Assembly: GCA_037974665.1 (NCBI GenBank)
Contig: CM075764.1
Location: forward strand, 77,826,325 to 77,890,324
Direction of reading: 5' to 3'
Source: Ehretia macrophylla
Taxonomy: Eukaryota > Streptophyta > Magnoliopsida > Boraginales > Ehretiaceae
Length of the DNA stretch: 64,000 nt
The notes below the pieces were generated by a model that made no database searches, was not told the DNA's origin, and saw only the letters and a program-made list of their open reading frames with translations. Of the stretch, positions 60,101 through 64,000 are shown piece by piece (position 1 is the stretch's first letter; every line of letters begins with the position of its first letter). A program made the position numbers and the translations under genes.

Positions 60101-62264
60101 GTTAACTATATATATATATTACTTGGAAGTTTAGCTAAGTAACCTTAGACATACTAATGTAGCAATGCCATACTCCGCGTCATGAACCAAGAGGAACATG
60201 CTCTTCTTCTTGGTTAACCTGCTCTGAAGGCCAAAGATGCATTCGTGCATTCATTAGGCTCTTCATAAATGCCATCATAATTGGATATTTCAAGTTAACT
60301 ATATATATATTACTTGGAAGTTTAACTAAGTAACCTTAGACGTACTAATGATAATTAATTTGTATTCTTTTAAAATTTTGAGACCAATTTTCTCACTTTT
60401 GTTTCAAAAGGGTTTTTGTACCTTCAGTTGTTTGGTATGCTTTTTCTTATGTTAATTTCCTCTTCCAATGTTGTGGGATTTCTAACTCCTGTTGTACTCA
60501 TATTGCAGCTTCCCACAGTGGCTGTTCAGCTGAGACCATCTTGTGGAGAAATTTATCACTAAGAGGCTCTCAAGATATTGTGATCAGGAGGAGGCATTAT
60601 GATTGTGTTTGGTCCCATCATTTACACCAAAAAAAGTAAGTCTACGCTTTGTTGGGTATTGAGTTTTGATGCTCATAGAGTAACTTCTGTAAGTTGTTTA
60701 GCTGCTGCTGGGTGTTCATTTACGCTGAGATTTTGCATGAACAATGAACCATTACATATGAGTAAACATTTCATTCACACACTGGTTCTTGCTTTAATAT
60801 TGCTGTTGCAGTTTCTCAACTGGCTATTCCAGTGTGCACGGTGGGCGACCATCTGCTAAGTATGCAAAGTTGAGGAAAGAAGCACTAGAAAGTGAATTTG
60901 GACATTTACTTGGAACATATAAATCAAAAAGTATTTTCTTGATCGGCCGTCTTGGTCCCTTTCTAGCTTTGTATAGAGCTGCAGTTATATCATTCCATGT
61001 GTTGAAGTTGACAGTTTGGCAGTTATTTGTCCATGACATGAAAAAACGTTGTATCAAGGTATTTTATACAGTTCATAATTTCTTGTCTCTCTCTCTCTCT
61101 CTCTCCCCTCACTCAATTATTTTGGCTTCCCTCTCTGTCAGTAGCGCAATGCTTGCAGTATAAATAGTTTCATCTTGGTGAGAAATATTTCAGATGCCAA
61201 ATGGACTATCATGAGTTTTTTTTGAAGAAGTGGACAATTATGAGTTGTTTCAATATGCATCTGCCATGTCAACTAGCAATCGAATTAGAGTTTTGGTATC
61301 TTAAGACTGTTAATCATGGCAATCGGGCCTCTGTACTAAGTCGCATTTTTAAGATGAATGAGTGGTTTAGCAACCATGTTATGGTCCACCATAGAAAGGG
61401 CAGCCCGGTGCACAAGGCTCCTATAATTTGCAGGATGCGGGAAAGGGCTGGGCCCCACGTTGGCGTCTGTTGTGCGCAGCGTCACCTTGCAATATAAATT
61501 ATCTATTACTGTTCTTGTTTGATGAACTTCTGAAAGTTGCTTTTGCGTCTGCCGCTGCTGCAAAATTAGGGTTGCTGTATTTGAAGCCTAGTAGGTTATG
61601 TTTTTTTGAAGATATTCTCTATCTTTAAGTGCAAGGGAGTTAAAAAATTTCAAATTGTAATTTATGTAGAGTGGTCTTAAGTTGGTAATTATTTCATCTG
61701 ATTCCAAAGTTGAAAACAGCCCAGTTTTTGGGCAAATGATTCTATTATGGAGTTACCAATCAGTTTGAACTCGGGCTGTTCTGTATCTTATTATCATCTC
61801 TACGATTGAATGGTGTATGCTGAGACTACTACATAATTAAAGAACAAACTTGTAAAAAAAGAAACGAAAAAACATTTCTTTGGTTGTGTCTCATGCCAAT
61901 GCTGCTGAATTCGTAGATTAGGTATCCTCAAAATGAAGCTTCTGCCACTGTGAAATCAACTTTTGGCTTTCTGTTACACCTCTATTAAACTTGGGAAGTT
62001 TAATTGGAGTGCCAGGGCTAATAACTTATCAGACATTCAAGGACAATATTAGGAGTATATGACGAAACTTTCATTCCATTGCAACGCTTTGAGATAATTT
62101 TGCCTGTAACTAAAGATGAAGCTCTAGTTTGATGATTTTCTTTTCAGTCTACTATCTCATAAATGATTTGTCATGCTACTTCCCTTGAGAAAAAGGAAAT
62201 AATTGTGCTTTTCCTTTTGCAGTTTCGTGAAACCCTAATCCGCTTGGGGCCTTTCTACATCAAG
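50138..62264 (+). CDS. ABC1/UbiB-family atypical kinase, exons 1-4 (incomplete)
   Basis: Exons 50138-50195, 60509-60635, 60812-61058 and 62223-62264 join in a single open frame of 158 codons (intron phases 1, 2, 0, 0). The N terminus MRSAISLCLIRHRFAAQST is basic and free of acidic residues, as in mitochondrial presequences. A Ser/Arg-rich linker follows, then GGRPSAKYAKLRKEALESEFGHLL, a hydrophobic segment (IFLIGRLGPFLALYRAAVISF), and FRETLIRLGPFYIK, which matches the start of the ABC1 domain; in UbiB/ADCK/COQ8 proteins LGQ follows at once. Known members act in mitochondria or plastids in quinone and lipid metabolism. The kinase core lies beyond the window. Family assignment rests mainly on the last motif; exon 1 is supported by phase and leader type. 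Confidence 0.7.
50326..50352. repeat. (TA)n microsatellite
   Basis: About 13 alternating TA units in intron 1, shortly after a TGTG run. Confidence 0.9.
51091..51128 (+). repeat. T17 followed by G21 homopolymer tract
   Basis: Seventeen T (51091-51107) directly followed by twenty-one G (51108-51128), preceded by a long T/C-rich run. The Phe-rich/Gly-rich open frame over it is an artefact. Confidence 0.9.
52140..52375. repeat. Tandem duplication of about 115 bp
   Basis: Two diverged adjacent copies: catgcagttctt...atgaaattggtttcagccttttttgttcttgttttatttctctcagtaga and catgctgttctt...atgaaattggttttaagtcttttctgttctcattttatttctctcaataga. Confidence 0.65.
52470..52690 (+). repeat. Possible short copia-type LTR
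   Basis: It resembles the LTRs at the right edge of the window in layout: gttagccaactgtagccagctgtcaatagttag, then a TATA-like ctatataaagactgctcagtg, and caatcaatacaatagaatatttctctctatattc at the end. No PBS follows. Treated as a solo LTR or relic; the ends are approximate. Confidence 0.4.
53482..53550. repeat. 35-bp tandem duplication
   Basis: ttacctaatatgacaacaaaacaaggagaat occurs twice with a period of 35 bases (53482 and 53517), so similar that it must be recent. Confidence 0.8.
54174..55394 (+). pseudogene. LINE ORF1
   Basis: ORF1 proteins of plant L1 elements bind element RNA. The frame from ATG 54174 (MGEWRECAFKYESLSIERK) continues through two in-frame stops, TGA 54576-54578 and a TAA near 54666, to a basic segment (KRSFADVVKGKKK, HAHLGRNVRVRRGNY) and an acidic C-terminal part. 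A frameshift near 55330-55390 moves the last part (KESKKGGKLEFSSKKRQKVPRV type) to another frame. Only one short Cys pair (CCPNCK) is visible, not a full zinc knuckle. Confidence 0.75.
55582..59160 (+). pseudogene. LINE ORF2: endonuclease, RT and zf-RVT
   Basis: Endonuclease motifs are clear: LLLWNVRGLN, VCLQETK, GVYGSG, VIGGDFNLVL, ARLDRFLVS, SDHHPLLLEV, split by a shift near 55850. RT parts include NIKDYRPI, the palm LNMEKVYDHVSWDF (motif A, with Asn where the catalytic Asp is expected), RGLRRGDSLSLLIFILVLEAL, and catalytic FADDTILF; KINLSKSEV follows. Beyond several frameshifts come GNRERILLWKDKW and KKGTFMVKSFYRAI, the zf-RVT domain with RVAFFAWDAAWGKILTLDNLQKRG, and a final WNLWTERNRRAFEG block ending at 59160. 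At least four frame changes and multiple stops. Confidence 0.88.
60059..60350. repeat. Direct repeat, about 100 bp, 193 bp apart
   Basis: 60059-60158 and 60252-60350 share cattaggctcttcataaatgcc through ctaagtaacctta..actaatg with only a few differences (one TA unit, two substitutions). The copies lie about 150 bases before exon 2. Confidence 0.85.
61059..62222 (+). other. Intron 3 of the ABC1-like gene
   Basis: Donor CAAG/GTATTT and acceptor CTTTTGCAG/TTTCG. It holds a (TC)n run (61085-61105) and a SINE; no open frame is supported. Confidence 0.65.
61398..61495 (-). mobile_element. Au-type SINE, diverged, minus strand
   Basis: The plus strand starts gggcagcccggtgcacaaggctcc, the reverse complement of the characteristic Au SINE 3' end. 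It continues with gaaagggctgggcc and a distorted remainder (gtgcgcagcgtcaccttgca, in place of the usual gtacgcagccttaccctgca). It lies antisense in intron 3 of the kinase gene. Confidence 0.65.
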
Positions 62265-63092
62265 GCAAGTTTTCTTTTTGATCTGGTTGTGGTACCTTTT
62301 TGAGGCATTTTTTGGTAGTGTTTACTGCTTGATAGTCGCACATCATTATGCACATGCAACCACAATTTTCTTTTTCTTTTGGTGAAACATTTGCTGTTAT
62401 CCTTGCATAATATTTAACTTCATTATCACCTTTGATTCTTGCACTTTTGGCTACTTCGTTATCATCTTTGATTCTTGCACTTTTGGTTCCATTTGTACCT
62501 CTTAACATTTGAAGTTGATTTGGAAGTTTCTAATGCATGGTTTTGCGGCTCGCAAGAGCAAGTATACGAGATTTCTTTTGTTGGTGGATGAATGTGCAAG
62601 AGACACTTACAAGTTAGCTGATAAAGAAAAGAATTGATCTTTACTTTTTCGAAAGTGTCATTTTGAAGGCAGTGTGGAGTACATGGTCTCTGTTACATTT
62701 GATAGAAGCAACATGTGAGATCCCTCCTCCACCACCAGCACCGTCAAAGAATACTTTAAATTTATTGAGAAAAGAAGAAAGCTTGGTCAAAAGATAAGAT
62801 ATCTTGTCACAGCGTGGTTCTGTGATAAGTAGAAGAGGATTCCCTTCTTTCGTAGTTATATTAGAAGAGAAGTAGAGAAAACCAATTTGTAAATCTTTAG
62901 ATTTATCAGCACCTCTTAGTCCCAACAATAATAGTTGTCTAGGCTTATCCAGCTCGAAGAATGGGCTATTATAAGAAATATGAAGATTGTCTTTCTGTTT
63001 TCATCACCTCTTAGTGGAAAATCAATGTCTTTCTTTTTTCAGCACTGCTTTGTCCCTAATTTTAGTGCAGAATTATTCTTTCTTTTTTCTTC

Positions 63093-63597
63093 TATTACAA
63101 GCTAAGAATAATAAGATATAAGCTAGCTATGTACTGCAGTCTATGTAATATAGTTAGTTATGTCCAGCTGTACCACTTAATATAGCTAGATATGTACAGC
63201 TGTAACACTTGTATTTAACATGTGCTGAAATGTAGCTTGGAGGGAAAGTTAGTTAAGTAACTTTCACCTCAAGCACTTCCTTGTAAACAAGTATAAATAG
63301 ATGATGTACTGATCAGAATCATAATAACAAATACTTTCAGTTTTCTATATTTTCTCTCTGTAGCATTTTCTTCATGGTATCATCGAGCAGTGTAGATCCT
63401 TCATTTTTTTCGAGATCCTCCATTGGAGATCTCTCTCGAAGCTCTTATTGAGCAACTTGAGGAGCTTAATCACCATAGCGACAGCTACTAGTTCATCCAT
63501 GGAGCTTCCAACAGAGCTAAAGCTCCTGCTTCAAAATCAAGCACACAGTCTTATCACTATTCCTCCTGCCACTGAACCTACATCTTATAAAGAAGAT
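63093..63597 (+). mobile_element. Copia LTR, PBS and gag start, truncated
   Basis: The LTR ends TTTTCTTCA at 63374 with a TATA-like gtataaatag near 63292. PBS-like tggtatcatcgagcag (63375-63390) follows, then a leader with a hairpin and ATG 63500 opening a short gag-like frame (MELPTELKLLLQNQAHSL). The frame is cut off at 63597 by the next LTR. The 5' limit of this LTR is uncertain. Confidence 0.55.
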
Positions 63598-64000
63598 TGT
63601 TAGAGTACTTAGTCATATCAATGTATTAGCTGTTAACATTGCCAGCTGTAATTAGTTATAGCTAAATATATTCAGCACATGGCCCATGTGCAGCCATGTG
63701 CTGAACATCTTGGGGATGAAGTCAATTGACTTCATCAAGCTTATATAAATGTAAAGCACACAACATGTAATCATTCAAGAAATTAATCAAATGAAATTGC
63801 AAAATATCTTCTTTACTCTCTCTTCTTTCATGGTATCCAGAGCAGGTTCATATCCTCTCTAGAGCAACCATTTTTTTTCGAGCTTCAAGCTCTCCATTGA
63901 AGCTCTCTCTGCTGATCATCCACAAAGCTTCATCATTCACCATTGAACTTCATCACTTTATCTCTCAACAACAATTACAGCATAGCTCCCTTCTTTGCTG
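63598..64000 (+). mobile_element. Copia LTR, PBS and leader, running off the window
   Basis: The LTR, TGTTAGAGTACTTAG to CTTCTTTCA (63598-63830, 233 bp), contains TATA-like cttatataaatg near 63740. PBS tggtatccagagcagg (63831-63846) matches the initiator-Met type with one inserted base. The leader holds a perfect 9-bp stem (63880-63905). It is similar in design to the preceding copy, so either two related insertions or one element in tandem. Confidence 0.7.
63831..63846 (+). other. Copia primer-binding site
   Basis: tggtatccagagcagg, directly after the LTR end; complementary to the initiator-Met tRNA 3' end apart from one extra C. Confidence 0.7.

Larger units (their letters stand above)
50196..60508 (+). 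other. Intron 1 of the ABC1-like gene (10.3 kb)
   Basis: Donor ACAT/GTAGTA and acceptor TATTGCAG/CT. It contains a (TA)n run (50326-50352), a T17-G21 tract, local duplications, a short copia-like LTR candidate, a LINE and a 100-bp direct repeat. No other gene was recognised in 50196-53640 or 59275-60508; the open frames there are low-complexity or chance. Confidence 0.6.
62265..64000 (+). other. Intron 4 of the ABC1-like gene, with GC donor (incomplete)
   Basis: Exon 4 ends TACATCAAG and the intron begins GCAAGTTT (62265), a strong match to the consensus of GC-AG introns (AG/GCAAGT). A frame continued through this point would leave the family pattern, whereas splitting it here keeps IK followed by the expected LGQ. 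The intron includes a ~36-bp duplication near 62420-62490 and copia LTRs from about 63093. The next exon is not in the window. Confidence 0.6.

Overview
This window reads as nuclear DNA of a flowering plant, most likely a eudicot. It is AT-rich, its host genes are split by introns, and most of it consists of plant transposable elements: Athila and Tekay/Del Ty3-gypsy elements, Ty1-copia elements, a plant L1-type LINE, a CACTA end, MITEs, TRIM-like units and Au-type SINEs. The species cannot be named from the sequence alone.

Host genes lie at the two ends. On the left, the first coding exon of a COP9 signalosome subunit 5 gene (CSN5) runs on the minus strand (378-830), with a TATA box upstream and the rest of the gene beyond position 1. 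On the right, four exons of a gene that looks like an ABC1/UbiB-family atypical kinase with a mitochondrial-type leader run on the plus strand (50138-62264 and onward past the window). Its first intron is about 10.3 kb and holds a nearly full-length but decayed LINE. Its fourth intron opens with a GC donor. A frameshifted GRF-type zinc-finger gene (about 34500-35480) is the only other host-like gene seen.

The middle (about 2.1-49.9 kb) is a transposon graveyard. At 3636-20045 five insertions sit inside one another: a copia LTR fragment holds a fold-back MITE, which holds an Athila element (target duplication acacc), whose gag holds a gypsy solo LTR (agcta), which holds a 5'-truncated Tekay chromovirus on the minus strand. 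Next come a minus-strand gypsy LTR fragment (20058-21920) and a CACTA-like element with a 514-bp tandem repeat (21924-34485). A decayed copia element (22356-32473, ttaat) is inserted in it and itself carries a 2.5-kb solo LTR. After the GRF pseudogene come a Tekay-type element reduced to LTRs plus about 275 bp, another copia 3' end carrying a 4.6-kb solo LTR (tatac), a reversed copia solo LTR, a 5'-truncated retroposon (12-bp target duplication) and an AT-rich MITE abutting the kinase promoter.

No element encodes a complete, open set of transposition proteins. The main signals beyond the catalogue are a conserved two-hairpin cassette shared by the gypsy LTRs, with paired changes in the stem and an almost invariant loop; a templated filler at a deletion junction; and the GC-AG intron. 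Nothing bacterial, organellar or CRISPR-like was seen.
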